From assembly GCF_024298885.1 (NCBI RefSeq), contig NZ_CP101166.1, forward strand, positions 2,417,149 through 2,481,148: a DNA stretch of 64,000 bases, written 5' to 3'. This document shows, one piece after another, positions 10,407 through 19,044 of this stretch (its first letter is position 1; each line of letters starts with the position of its first letter). A program made the position numbers and the translations under genes. Source of the stretch: Haloglomus halophilum. Its GTDB lineage: Archaea; Halobacteriota; Halobacteria; Halobacteriales; Haloarculaceae. Below the pieces are notes generated by a model, which made no database searches, was not told the origin of the DNA, and was given only the letters and a program-made list of their open reading frames with translations.

Positions 10407-11358
10407 CGTATCAGCGGCGTACGGCGACGTGCAGGCGCTCGATGGAGTCTCGCTATCGGTCGGTCGCGGCGAGTCCGTCGGCGTCTTCGGCACCAACGGG
10501 GCCGGGAAGACGACCCTGTTCAAGCTCCTGGTCGGGCTGAACCGGCCGGACGAGGGGACCGTGCGCGTCGCCGGCGCCGACCCGGCCGACGGGAACCGGG
10601 TCCGGGAGCTGGTCCGCTACCTGCCCGAACACGCGGGCTTCCCGGCGAACCTGACCGGGCGCGAGGTGCTCCGGTTCCACGCCCGCGTCCGGGGGGTCCC
10701 CGCGGACGGCCGGGCCCACCACGTCCGGCGGATCCTCGCGACGGTCGGGCTGGCCGACGCCGCCGACCGCCGGGTGGGCGGCTACTCCAACGGGATGAAC
10801 CGTCGACTCGGCCTCGGGACGGCGCTCGTCGGCGACCCGGCCGTGCTCATCCTCGACGAGCCGACCGCGGGGCTCGACCCGGACGGCATCGCCGCGTTCC
10901 ACGAGGTGGTGGGCGCGCTCGCCGACCGGACGGACGTGACCGTCCTGTTCTCCTCGCACGCGCTGTCGGAGATCGAGCGGCTCTGCGACCGGGCGGTCCT
11001 GATGAACGACGGGCGGGTCGCGGTCGACGGCCCGGTCGAGCAGCTCCGACGGTCGGGTGAGGCGGTGACCGTCTCGCTGGCACTCCCGGACCCGGAGGCC
11101 GCGGCCGACGCCGCCCGGCTGCTCCGGGAGCGGGCGGCCGTGGCGGCCGTCTCGCAGCGCGGGACGCGGGTGACCGTGGACTGCCCGCCGGGCGAGGCGT
11201 ACGACGCGCTGGTCGCCGTCGGCGAGGCCCACCCCCTCGAACGGTTCGAGGTGACCGAACCGGGGCTGGAGGCCGCGTTCCACGAGGCCGTCGGCGGCAC
11301 CGAGGACGACGGGACGCACCCGGAGCGCCCCGCCGGAACAGGAGGTGAGACGGCATGA
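10390..11358 (+). CDS. nosF: NosF, ABC ATPase of copper-site assembly
   Basis: A 322-residue ATPase. It has Walker A GTNGAGKTT, signature YSNGMNRRLGLGTALV, Walker B AVLILDEPTAGLD and H-switch region LFSSHALSEIERL. The C-terminal 90 residues form the accessory domain typical of CcmA/NosF-like ATPases. It should power the NosFDY complex that matures NosZ. The ATG at 10390 lies inside the end of nosD, and the stop overlaps the nosY start as ATGA. The start chosen is the one that gives the canonical MIEITDVSAAYGD beginning. Confidence 0.9.
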   Translation: MIEITDVSAAYGDVQALDGVSLSVGRGESVGVFGTNGAGKTTLFKLLVGLNRPDEGTVRVAGADPADGNRVRELVRYLPEHAGFPANLTGREVLRFHARVRGVPADGRAHHVRRILATVGLADAADRRVGGYSNGMNRRLGLGTALVGDPAVLILDEPTAGLDPDGIAAFHEVVGALADRTDVTVLFSSHALSEIERLCDRAVLMNDGRVAVDGPVEQLRRSGEAVTVSLALPDPEAAADAARLLRERAAVAAVSQRGTRVTVDCPPGEAYDALVAVGEAHPLERFEVTEPGLEAAFHEAVGGTEDDGTHPERPAGTGGETA

Positions 11359-12326
11359 CCGACGAGCGGGATTCCCGGGGCGACGACCAGCCCGGGGGCG
11401 CCGACGGTGCCGGAGCCAGCACGGGCGACCCCTCGCCGGACGGCGGCGTGGCGGCTTCGGGCGCGACGGGGACCGGGGACGCGGCAGCGACTGCGGAACC
11501 GGTCCGGCGGTCGGCCCGGTTCCCGAGCGGTGACCCGCTCGCGGCGGTCGCGACCCGCGAGTACCGCATCCTCGTCCGGAGCCGGTGGGCGGTCGGTCTC
11601 GTCGCCCTGTTCGGGCTGTTCACGGTCGCGGTGGTCCGGTTCGGCGGCTCGGCGGTCGGGCCGGGCCGGGCCGACGCCGTCGTCGCGACGGTCGTCGAGC
11701 TGGGAGTCTACCTCGTGCCGCTGGCGGCGGTCGCGGTTGGCTACGACACGGTCGTCGGGGCCGACGAACGCGGGTCGCTCGAACTCGTGCTCGCGCTGCC
11801 ACTCTCCCGCGCGGAACTCCTCGTCGGCCGGTTCGCGGGCCGTGCGGCGGTGCTCGGCGGCGCCACGCTGGTCGGCTTCCTCCCCGGCGGACTCGTACTG
11901 ACCCTGACGCTCGGGCCGGGCGGACTCGGCGCGTACGCCGCCGTCGCGCTCGCGGCGGTCGCGCTGGGGTGGGCCGTCCTGGCCATCGCAACCCTGGTCT
12001 CGACGGTGGCGGTCGAGAAGACCCACGCGCTGGGGCTCTCGCTGGCGGGCTGGCTCTGGGTCGTGCTGCTGCACGACCTGGTCGCGTTCGCCGCCATCGC
12101 CGGCCTCGACCTGGGGTCGCGGGCGGTCGCGGTCGCCGTACTGCTCAACCCGGTGGACTGCTTCCGGGTGCTGGCGCTCTCGCAGGTCGATGTCGTCGCG
12201 GGCGGCTTCGGGAGCGTGCTGGCTGCGGCCGGGCTCTCGGTGCCGGTCGTCGCCGCCGCGCTCGCCGGCTGGGTCGTCGTGCCGACGGCCGTCGCTGCGC
12301 GGCTGCTCGGGCGGCGCCGGGTCTGA
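11355..12326 (+). CDS. nosY: NosY, ABC-2 type permease
   Basis: A 323-residue permease. About 60 low-complexity acidic residues at the N-terminus are followed by AVATREYRILVRSRWAVG, the usual amphipathic start of ABC-2/NosY permeases. Six hydrophobic segments follow (about residues 77-95, 115-130, 175-192, 196-215, 222-250 and 290-315). It is the membrane partner of NosF. AGGAGGTGA precedes its start at ideal distance, and the start overlaps nosF as ATGA. No nosL or nosR follows; an unrelated epimerase gene comes next. Confidence 0.87.
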   Translation: MTDERDSRGDDQPGGADGAGASTGDPSPDGGVAASGATGTGDAAATAEPVRRSARFPSGDPLAAVATREYRILVRSRWAVGLVALFGLFTVAVVRFGGSAVGPGRADAVVATVVELGVYLVPLAAVAVGYDTVVGADERGSLELVLALPLSRAELLVGRFAGRAAVLGGATLVGFLPGGLVLTLTLGPGGLGAYAAVALAAVALGWAVLAIATLVSTVAVEKTHALGLSLAGWLWVVLLHDLVAFAAIAGLDLGSRAVAVAVLLNPVDCFRVLALSQVDVVAGGFGSVLAAAGLSVPVVAAALAGWVVVPTAVAARLLGRRRV

Positions 12327-12390
12327 GCGCCGGGTGACGGCTTCGCTCCCTCGCCGAAACCGACTTCCCCCGGCCGGGCGACCCGCCGGT

Positions 12391-13377
12391 ATGACCGACG
12401 CCGACGCGCTCGTCATCGGTGGCTCCCGATTCATCGGCCGCCACACCGTCGAGGCCCTCCGCGCCGAGGGGTACGAGGTGACTACCTTCAACCGCGGCAA
12501 CCGCGAGTCACCGTTCGGGAACGCGGTCGGCCACGTGGAGGGCGACCGCCGCGAGGACGACGACCTCCGCGACGCCCGCCAGGCCGTCGACCCGGACGTG
12601 GTGGTCGACTGCGTGGCCTACTACCCCCGTGACGTGGCGGTCGCCTGCGAGGTCTTCGCCGATGTCGACGCCTACGTCTTCGTCAGTTCGGGTGCCGCCT
12701 ACGGCGCCGAGCGCATCCCCAAGCGCGAGGGGGAGACTCCGCTCCACGACTGCACCGACGAGCAGGCGACCGACGACACCTGGGACACCTACGGGAACAG
12801 AAAGGCCGAGGCCGACCGGCGGCTGTTCGCGGCGGCCGAGGACGGGGTGAACGCGATGAGCCTCCGCCCGCCCATCGTCTACGGCCCCCACGACTACACG
12901 GAGCGGTTCGACTACTGGGTCGACCGTGTGGACGGCGCCGACCGTGTCCTGGTGCCGGGCGACGGCACCAATCTCCGACACCTCGTCTACGTCGCGGACG
13001 TGGCCGACGCCATCCTGACGCTCCTCGACCGCGGCGAGCCGGGCGAGGCGTACAACTGCGGCGACGACCATCTCCCGACGCTGGGTGAGTGGGTCGACCT
13101 CGTCGCCGACGCCTGTGGCTCGCATCCCGAGGTCGTCACGGCCGGCACCCGGGAACTCGAGGCCGGCGACCTGGTCCACGAGGACTTCCCGCTCTACCGG
13201 GGGTACCCCCACGTGCTGGACACGACGAAGCTCCGGGACCTGGGCTGGCGGTCGACACCGCACGAGGAGGCCGTGGCGGCGACCGTCGAACACGTCCGCG
13301 AACGCGGCTTCGAGGGGGAGCGTGGTCCCGAGCGCGAGAACGAGGAGCGCGTGCTGGACATTCTCGAAACGATGTAG
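12391..13377 (+). CDS. NAD-dependent epimerase/dehydratase (extended SDR)
   Basis: A 328-residue extended short-chain dehydrogenase. The N-terminal Rossmann motif is VIGGSRFIGRHT and the catalytic Tyr-x3-Lys is YGNRK. A substrate-side segment SLRPPIVYGPHDYTERFDYW follows, then LVYVADVADAIL, typical of nucleotide-sugar epimerases and their relatives. The nucleotide-binding motif has S-R-F in place of the usual T-G-F, a feature of a subgroup of plant-like and archaeal isomerase/epimerase proteins. The exact substrate is unknown. It lies 64 bases after nosY but is probably independent. Confidence 0.85.
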   Translation: MTDADALVIGGSRFIGRHTVEALRAEGYEVTTFNRGNRESPFGNAVGHVEGDRREDDDLRDARQAVDPDVVVDCVAYYPRDVAVACEVFADVDAYVFVSSGAAYGAERIPKREGETPLHDCTDEQATDDTWDTYGNRKAEADRRLFAAAEDGVNAMSLRPPIVYGPHDYTERFDYWVDRVDGADRVLVPGDGTNLRHLVYVADVADAILTLLDRGEPGEAYNCGDDHLPTLGEWVDLVADACGSHPEVVTAGTRELEAGDLVHEDFPLYRGYPHVLDTTKLRDLGWRSTPHEEAVAATVEHVRERGFEGERGPERENEERVLDILETM

Positions 13378-14312
13378 AACGGGTCTGGTGGAGGAGTTGC
13401 GTTTTGTCATTCGAGGTCCGGCGACGGCTGAGACCCCTGCGAAGCCCTCGCGCTTCGAGTCCACTAGGATTCGGCTGTTCACCGGAGCGTTCGCGTCTGG
13501 TGGTTCCAGCGGAGCGCAGTGTCCCCACACCCCCGCGCTCGCGCCGTCAGAGCAAGCTCTGACGAGCCCTCGTTCGCTTCGCTCACGAGGACGCCGCGGT
13601 GTTCCGGCACGCTCCCTGCGGTCGCGGTCGTCCGAAAATCGAAGACTTCGTGATCACGAGAGGGCGTCGCTCTCTCGAACGACCTCCACGGCGGAGGCAC
13701 AAGCGCGCTTCCTGGTTCCGGAACCAGCCGGTCGACCCAGCCGCTCGTCTGGTGCGTGCCAGCCTCGTCAGCCCAACCGGCGCGCGCTGGTGGACGGCGC
13801 CCGCCTCCGCGAGCGGCTTCATGCCGCGAGCTACCAGCGGTCGCCGTCCATCTCTAAGCGCGCGAGGGCCGAGGAGCGCAGCGGCAGCGAGCACCGCAGG
13901 CGGCTGGGGAGGCATGAGGCCCACGGACCCGACTGACCCACGCGCGGGCCTGGTGGACTTCCGAAGGGCGAACCCGCTCGACCCATCCCGGACCCGGCAA
14001 GCACCGCAGCGAGCAACGCGAGCGAGGAGCGCAGCCGTCGCCGAAGGCGACGCGAGGGAGCGAAGCGACCGAGCGGGTCCCGGATGGTCGAGCAGGTGAG
14101 GGCTTCGGGAGCGGTTCCGTCGGAGTCACACATCCCCCCGGGAGAGCGGGTGAGGGATTCGGTGGCAGTTCCGCCGTAACAGTGATATGAGCCGATGTGG
14201 GACTCTGCATGCCTGTATCTATGTTATGCTTTCAAAGTAAGGGATTAGTGATGGAGGTGTCGTATAAGGTCCGAAGTACTGGGTTCTTGATAAAATGAAC
14301 GAATTTATCAGT
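13378..14312 (+). repeat. Intergenic repeat island between convergent genes
   Basis: There is no convincing gene in these 935 bases between convergent coding regions; the open frames here are low-complexity Arg/Ser-rich translations. The segment carries pieces shared with other islands: GCGCGCTTCCTGG plus GGAACCAGCCGG (near 13707-13735 and again near 37097-37125), GGTGGTTCCAGCGGAGC (about 13499 and 36990), CCTGCGAAGCCCTCGCGCT (about 13436 and 63706), and one copy of the 50-bp palindromic element (13547-13593, inverted). A near-duplicate unit starting GGTGAGGG recurs 54 bases apart (14095 and 14149). The last 120 bases are AT-richer. Confidence 0.6.
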
Positions 14313-15347
14313 CTACTCGTAGATACCGAACCCGCGCTGCAGGTTCTCGCAGATGTCGCCGATCGCCTCGTGGGCCCGCTCGAGTTCGACGGGTTCGGTG
14401 AGCATCGTGAGGAAGCCGTGGATGACATCGTCGTAGTTGCGGTGCTCGACGTCGACGCCGGCCTGTCCCAGCTTCTCGGCGTAGGCGATGCCCTCGTCCC
14501 GGAGCGGGTCGAACCCGGCTGTCACGACCGTTCCCGGGGGCAGGTCGTGGAGGTCGCCCTCCAGCGGGAACGCGTACGGGTTCTTCTGGTGGACGTCGCT
14601 GCCGTAGTAGCAGCCGAAGAACCAGAGCATGTCCTCCTCGACGAGGAAGTAGCCCTCCTTGTTCTGCTCCCAGGAGGGTCGGTCCTGCCGGGCGTCGACG
14701 GCCGGGTAGAGGAGCACCTGCCGGTCGATGTCCGGGATGGGCATCGCGGGCTCTCGCGTTCCCTCGCCGGTTTCACCGGCTGCGGCGGCGTCCTCCCGCC
14801 GGTCGCGGGCCATCTGACAGACCGCGGCCGAGAGGTTGCCGCCGGCGCTGTCGCCCATCACGGCGAGCTGGCCGTTGCCGTCAACCTCTTCGGGGTGTTC
14901 GTGGACGTAGCTCGCGGCGGCGTAGGCGTCCTCGATTGCCGCGGGGAACGGGTCCTCCGGAGCCAGGCGGTAGTCCACGGAGACGACGTTGACCTGCGCG
15001 CGGTTGCAGATATGCCGGCAGGTCACGTCGTGGCTGTCCAGGCTCCCGATGACGAACCCGCCGCCGTGGTAGTAGACGACCGTCGGGCGGTCCTCGTTGG
15101 CCTCGCCGGGGCGGTAGTGCCGGACTGGCACGGGGTCGCGCTGCTCGCCCTCCTGGGGCTGGTAGCCGGGGACGGTGAAGTCGTGGACGCGCCCGACCTC
15201 GGGCTCGTCCTCGTCGGCGTTGAACTGCGAGAACAGGTCGCGGGCGCCCCGGGGGCCGTACTGGTTGAGCGGGAGCGCGTTCAGGGCGGCGAGTTGTTCG
15301 AGAACGAGTTCGACCTCGGGATGTGGTTCGTCGGCTCGCAGAGCCAT
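14313..15347 (-). CDS. Alpha/beta hydrolase, hormone-sensitive lipase type esterase
   Basis: A 344-residue esterase of the HSL (family IV) group. The oxyanion motif is YYHGGGFVIGS, the nucleophile elbow is GDSAGG, VDYRLAPEDPFPAA lies between them, and the catalytic Asp and His lie in AGFDPLRDEG and VIHGF. It should hydrolyse short acyl esters in the cytoplasm, as no signal peptide is present. An N-terminal cap helix precedes the core. The ATG at 15347 is chosen because a TATA-like TTTATG lies about 25 bases upstream on this strand, fitting a leaderless mRNA. Confidence 0.9.
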   Translation of the reverse strand: MALRADEPHPEVELVLEQLAALNALPLNQYGPRGARDLFSQFNADEDEPEVGRVHDFTVPGYQPQEGEQRDPVPVRHYRPGEANEDRPTVVYYHGGGFVIGSLDSHDVTCRHICNRAQVNVVSVDYRLAPEDPFPAAIEDAYAAASYVHEHPEEVDGNGQLAVMGDSAGGNLSAAVCQMARDRREDAAAAGETGEGTREPAMPIPDIDRQVLLYPAVDARQDRPSWEQNKEGYFLVEEDMLWFFGCYYGSDVHQKNPYAFPLEGDLHDLPPGTVVTAGFDPLRDEGIAYAEKLGQAGVDVEHRNYDDVIHGFLTMLTEPVELERAHEAIGDICENLQRGFGIYE

Positions 15348-15532
15348 ACCCCCGCCTCTCACCCCGGTCGCATAAACACGGTGCGACCGATTCGGGGCTC
15401 GTTTAACCGCTGCCCGCCGGCGGTCAGCCACCGCACCGACGCGGCGCCGGTCGCCGACCGCTCGGTTGCGGTTGGGGTGCGCGGACGACCGGGTGGCGGG
15501 CGTATTTGTGGGTCCCGCCCCTCGCTGCCGGT

Positions 15533-16873
15533 ATGGACCCATCCACGAGCCGGCGGCGCCTTCTCCGGGTCGCGGCCACCGGCGCGGCGGCCGGCCTCGC
15601 GGGCTGTACGCTCCCGGGTGGCGGTGACGGTGGCGACGGCAGCGCGCCCGACACGCCGACCGACACACTCCCCGACGAGACCGACCTCCCGGATGCGGTC
15701 GGGCTGGAGCCGTTCGTCGAGGGGCTCCGGGCGCCGCTCGACATCCAGTTCGCGCCCGACGCGGACCGTGCGTACGTCGCCGAACAGCAGGGTATCGTCC
15801 ACACGGTCGAGGACGGGAGCCGCCGGGAGGAGCCGTTCCTCGACCTCCGGGAGACGGTGACGGCTGGCGGCGAGAAGGGTCTGCTCGGCATCGCGCTCCA
15901 CCCCGACTTCGCCGACAACCGGCGCGTCTTCGTCCGCTACAGCGCCCCCTCGCGCGAGGGGACGCCCTCGAACTACTCGCACACGTTCGTCCTGGCCGAG
16001 TTCGCGGCCACGAGCGACGGCCGCCGCGCGAGACGCGACAGCGAGCGCGCGCTGCTGGAGATTCCCGAACCGCAGGGTAACCACAACGCCGGCGACCTCG
16101 CGTTCGGTCCCGACGGCTTCCTCTACGTCGCGGTCGGCGACGGCGGCGCGGGTGGCGACCAGGGCACGGGCCACGTCGCCGACTGGTACGACGCGGTCGA
16201 CGGCGGCAACGGGCAGGACGTGACCGAGAACCTCCTCGGGTCCATCCTCCGTATCGACGTGGACGGCGAGGGTGACGGCACGCCGTACGCCGTCCCCGAG
16301 GACAACCCGCTCGTCGGCCGCGAGGGGCTGGACGAGCACTACGCCTGGGGCCTGCGCAACCCCTACCGGATGGCGTTCGACGACGGCCGGCTGTTCGTCG
16401 GCGACGTGGGACAGAGCAAGTTCGAGGAGGTCAGCATCGTCGAGAAGGGCGCCAACTACGGCTGGAACGTCAGGGAGGGCCGGCACTGCTACGGCGCGGA
16501 CGACTGCCCCGACGCGACGCCGGACGACGTGCGTGGTGGTGAGCCGCTGGTCGACCCCATCGTCGAGTACCCCCACTCCGGCGACGGCGTGAGCGGCATC
16601 TCCGTCATCGGCGGCCAGGTGTACCGCGGTGACGCGATTCCCGGGCTCGAGGGTGCCTACGTCTTCGGCGACCTGCAGGTCGACGGCCGGCTGTTCGTCG
16701 CGACCCGGCCCGAGCAGGGCGACCGGTGGCCCACCCGCACCCTCGGCCTCGGCGACGACGCGAGCGCCCTCGGTCGGCTCCTCTCGATCGGCCGCGACGC
16801 CGACGGCGAGCTGTACATGCTGGGGACGGGCGCGAACGGTGGCGGGGTCTACCGGCTCGTGCGCGCCGAGTAG
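15533..16873 (+). CDS. PQQ-dependent sugar dehydrogenase-like Tat lipoprotein
   Basis: A 446-residue exported six-bladed propeller of the soluble glucose/sorbosone dehydrogenase family. The Tat signal (SRRRLLRVAATG) ends in the lipobox LAGC. Family hallmarks are LDIQFAPDADRAYVAEQQG, GEKGLLGIALHPDF, GNHNAGDLAFGPDGFLYV, YAWGLRNPYRMAFD, GDVGQSKFEEV and YGWNVREG. Such enzymes oxidise sugars with PQQ and pass electrons to the chain; whether PQQ is made in this organism cannot be seen here. The start ATG gives a short n-region, and a TATA-like TATTTGTG lies about 22 bases upstream. Confidence 0.88.
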   Translation: MDPSTSRRRLLRVAATGAAAGLAGCTLPGGGDGGDGSAPDTPTDTLPDETDLPDAVGLEPFVEGLRAPLDIQFAPDADRAYVAEQQGIVHTVEDGSRREEPFLDLRETVTAGGEKGLLGIALHPDFADNRRVFVRYSAPSREGTPSNYSHTFVLAEFAATSDGRRARRDSERALLEIPEPQGNHNAGDLAFGPDGFLYVAVGDGGAGGDQGTGHVADWYDAVDGGNGQDVTENLLGSILRIDVDGEGDGTPYAVPEDNPLVGREGLDEHYAWGLRNPYRMAFDDGRLFVGDVGQSKFEEVSIVEKGANYGWNVREGRHCYGADDCPDATPDDVRGGEPLVDPIVEYPHSGDGVSGISVIGGQVYRGDAIPGLEGAYVFGDLQVDGRLFVATRPEQGDRWPTRTLGLGDDASALGRLLSIGRDADGELYMLGTGANGGGVYRLVRAE

Positions 16874-16933
16874 TCCCGCCGGGACCTGCATCCTGCCCCG
16901 TGATTTTTGCCGCTGGTCCTCCGAGAGCCGACC

Positions 16934-18085
16934 ATGCGACGCCGCCGCACCCGGCGCCGGGTACTCGCGACCACGGGAGCGGCACTGACGACCGGCCTGG
17001 CGGGCTGCTCCGGGCTGACCGGCGACGGGGGCGACGGCGGTGACGGCCCCGACCCGACGGCGTCGGGCGAGTCGCCCGTCTCGCCGACCGACCGTACGCC
17101 CGCCGCCGGGAGCTTCCGGTTCACCAGCGTCCCGGACCTGTTCAACGCCGACATCCCGTATCCGATGGCGGGCTGGGAGGACGCCCTGAGCTGGTTCCTC
17201 GACCGGCTCAAGCGCGAGGGCCCGGCCTTCACGCTCGTCGCCGGCGACATCATGGACGCGCGGTGGTGGGAATCACGCAAGCAGGTCCGGCTGTACGCCA
17301 ACGCCTACTGGGGCGGCTACGTCCGCCGGATGCGCGACCACGATATCACCCTCTACCCGGCTGTCGGCGACCACGAACTCGGTGACGACGAGTGGGAGAA
17401 CCAGGACACCTACGACCTGACGGCGACGTTCGAGCGCCAGTTCGCCCGCCAGTTCGACACGCCCCGGAACGGCCCGGAGGGGTACGAGGGCCTGGCCTAC
17501 ACGGTCGAGCGGGAGAACTTCCTGCTGGTCACCGTCGACACCTTCGAGCGGCGCGACGGTGCGGTCCACGTCTCGGTCACCGGCGAGCAGCTGGCGTGGC
17601 TCCGCTCGGTCCTCTCGGCGACCGACGCCGACCACGTCGTGGTCCAGGGCCACGTCCCCGTCCTGCGACCGGTGAAGTCGCGCCACTCCAGCGCGCTCTA
17701 CCTCGACGGCGGCCGCGAGTCGGGCTTCTGGCGGGCGCTCCGCGAGTTCGACGTGGACACCTACCTCTGTGGCGAGCACCACGCGCTCACCGTCGACCGT
17801 GCCGACGGGGTCTGGCAGGTCACCCACGGCGCGCTCTGGGGGGCCCACTCCCCGGTCAACTACCTCGTCGGCGCCGTCCGCCCCGACGGGCTCCGGCTGG
17901 AGCTGAAACGGTTCCCGCTGGAGTACAGCGGCCCGACCATCTACCAGATGAACCGCCCGAGACCGTTCGTCAGGACCGAGGTCACTGTACCGGACACGGT
18001 CCGGGAGGACGGCCCACGGTCGGCCGGCCGCGTGCTCATCGGCGCCGACGGGAAGAGCCGGGAACGGACCGGCGTGTTCGCCTGA
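16934..18085 (+). CDS. Calcineurin-like metallophosphoesterase, Tat-exported lipoprotein
   Basis: A 383-residue protein with an arginine-rich n-region (MRRRRTRRRVLATTG) and the lipobox LAGC, so it is probably lipid-anchored outside. Metallophosphoesterase motifs follow in order: VAGDIMD (GD-x2-D), VGDHELGDDEW (the GN-H-E/D block as GDHE), VVQGHVPVL (GH) and CGEHHALTV (G-x-H-H). The first D-x-H motif is not clear. It may be a phosphatase or phosphodiesterase; the substrate is unknown. It follows the sugar dehydrogenase gene at 60 bases, with its own TATA-like GATTTTTG upstream. Confidence 0.8.
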   Translation: MRRRRTRRRVLATTGAALTTGLAGCSGLTGDGGDGGDGPDPTASGESPVSPTDRTPAAGSFRFTSVPDLFNADIPYPMAGWEDALSWFLDRLKREGPAFTLVAGDIMDARWWESRKQVRLYANAYWGGYVRRMRDHDITLYPAVGDHELGDDEWENQDTYDLTATFERQFARQFDTPRNGPEGYEGLAYTVERENFLLVTVDTFERRDGAVHVSVTGEQLAWLRSVLSATDADHVVVQGHVPVLRPVKSRHSSALYLDGGRESGFWRALREFDVDTYLCGEHHALTVDRADGVWQVTHGALWGAHSPVNYLVGAVRPDGLRLELKRFPLEYSGPTIYQMNRPRPFVRTEVTVPDTVREDGPRSAGRVLIGADGKSRERTGVFA

Positions 18086-18162
18086 CAGCCGCCCCTCGTC
18101 GCGTCGCCGCGGCCGCCCCGCTCCGCGAACGTTTAACACGGGAGTGGCCCGAACCTGTAGCA

Positions 18163-19044
18163 ATGGACGACGAGCGGTCCGGCGGACAGGTACTGGTCGG
18201 CGTCGGGAACCCGGAGGCCGCCCAGCAGCTGGTCCGGACCGCGGGTGACCTCGCGGCCCTCGGCCCCGGCACGGTCCGGCTCGTCACCGTCGCGGTGAAG
18301 CCCCACGACTCCCCGTTCGGCGTCTTCGCCGACGAGACCATCGTCGACGAGTTCGCCGAGGAGAGCCACGAGCTGATCGAGTCGGTGACGACGCCGGAGG
18401 GTGTCGCCCTCGAGCGCGACGTGGTCACCGGACGGTCGGTCGCGAAGGGGCTGCTCGCGACGGTCGCGGAGACGGACCCGGCTGCGCTCGTCGTCGGCTG
18501 GCACGGGCAGCGACGCCGGAGCGACGCCGTCCTCGGGAGCACCATCGACACGCTCGTCGAGCGGGCACGCTGTGACCTCTACATCGAGCGCGTCGGCCGC
18601 GAGGCGAACGGGGTCGAGTCGGTCCTGCTCCCGGTCGCGGGGGGGCCTCACGCCGACGCGGCGGCCAACGTCGCGCGGGCCATCGCCGCCCGGAACGATG
18701 CCCGCGTCCTCGTGCTCTCGGTCGCCACCGACGGGACGGACACGGACACTGCGGAGGCCTTCGTCGCCGAGGAACGGGAGGCCCTAGCCGACGACGGCCC
18801 GGACGTGTCGACGGCGACGGCGGTCGGGGCGGCCGACGACGTGGCCGACGCCATCGTCGCGGAAGCGAGCGACCACGACGTGGTCGTCATGGGGGCGACT
18901 CGACAGGGGGCCATCAGGCGGAAACTGGCCGGATCGGTCCCACGGCGGGTCGTCGACCGCACCGGCCGGACGGTCATTCTCGCCCGCGATGGCGACACGG
19001 TTGGGGGACTCCGCCACTGGATCGGGGGGCTGCTCCGACGGTGA
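18163..19044 (+). CDS. Tandem universal stress protein (two UspA domains)
   Basis: A 293-residue protein with two UspA-like halves (about 8-140 and 145-285). Each has the alpha/beta fold; the second retains the nucleotide-binding pattern VVMGATRQGAIRRKLAGSV, while the first has VVGWHGQRRRSDAVLGSTI. The stop overlaps the GTG start of the phosphate transporter gene as GTGA, so the two are translated together. A regulatory role in phosphate uptake is inferred from that linkage. TTTAAC about 28 bases before the ATG looks like a leaderless promoter. Confidence 0.88.
   Translation: MDDERSGGQVLVGVGNPEAAQQLVRTAGDLAALGPGTVRLVTVAVKPHDSPFGVFADETIVDEFAEESHELIESVTTPEGVALERDVVTGRSVAKGLLATVAETDPAALVVGWHGQRRRSDAVLGSTIDTLVERARCDLYIERVGREANGVESVLLPVAGGPHADAAANVARAIAARNDARVLVLSVATDGTDTDTAEAFVAEEREALADDGPDVSTATAVGAADDVADAIVAEASDHDVVVMGATRQGAIRRKLAGSVPRRVVDRTGRTVILARDGDTVGGLRHWIGGLLRR

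Noticed and set aside
6045-10523. A 1492-codon open frame on the minus strand across nosZ-nosD
   Set aside because: It is the antisense shadow of real nos genes: Val/Arg/Asp/His-rich with no domain. The plus strand has intact family motifs throughout.
13583-14133. Several 70-166 codon frames in the 13.4-14.1 kb island
   Set aside because: All frames are Arg/Ser/Pro-rich, overlap one another on both strands, and follow repeat units rather than any codon bias.
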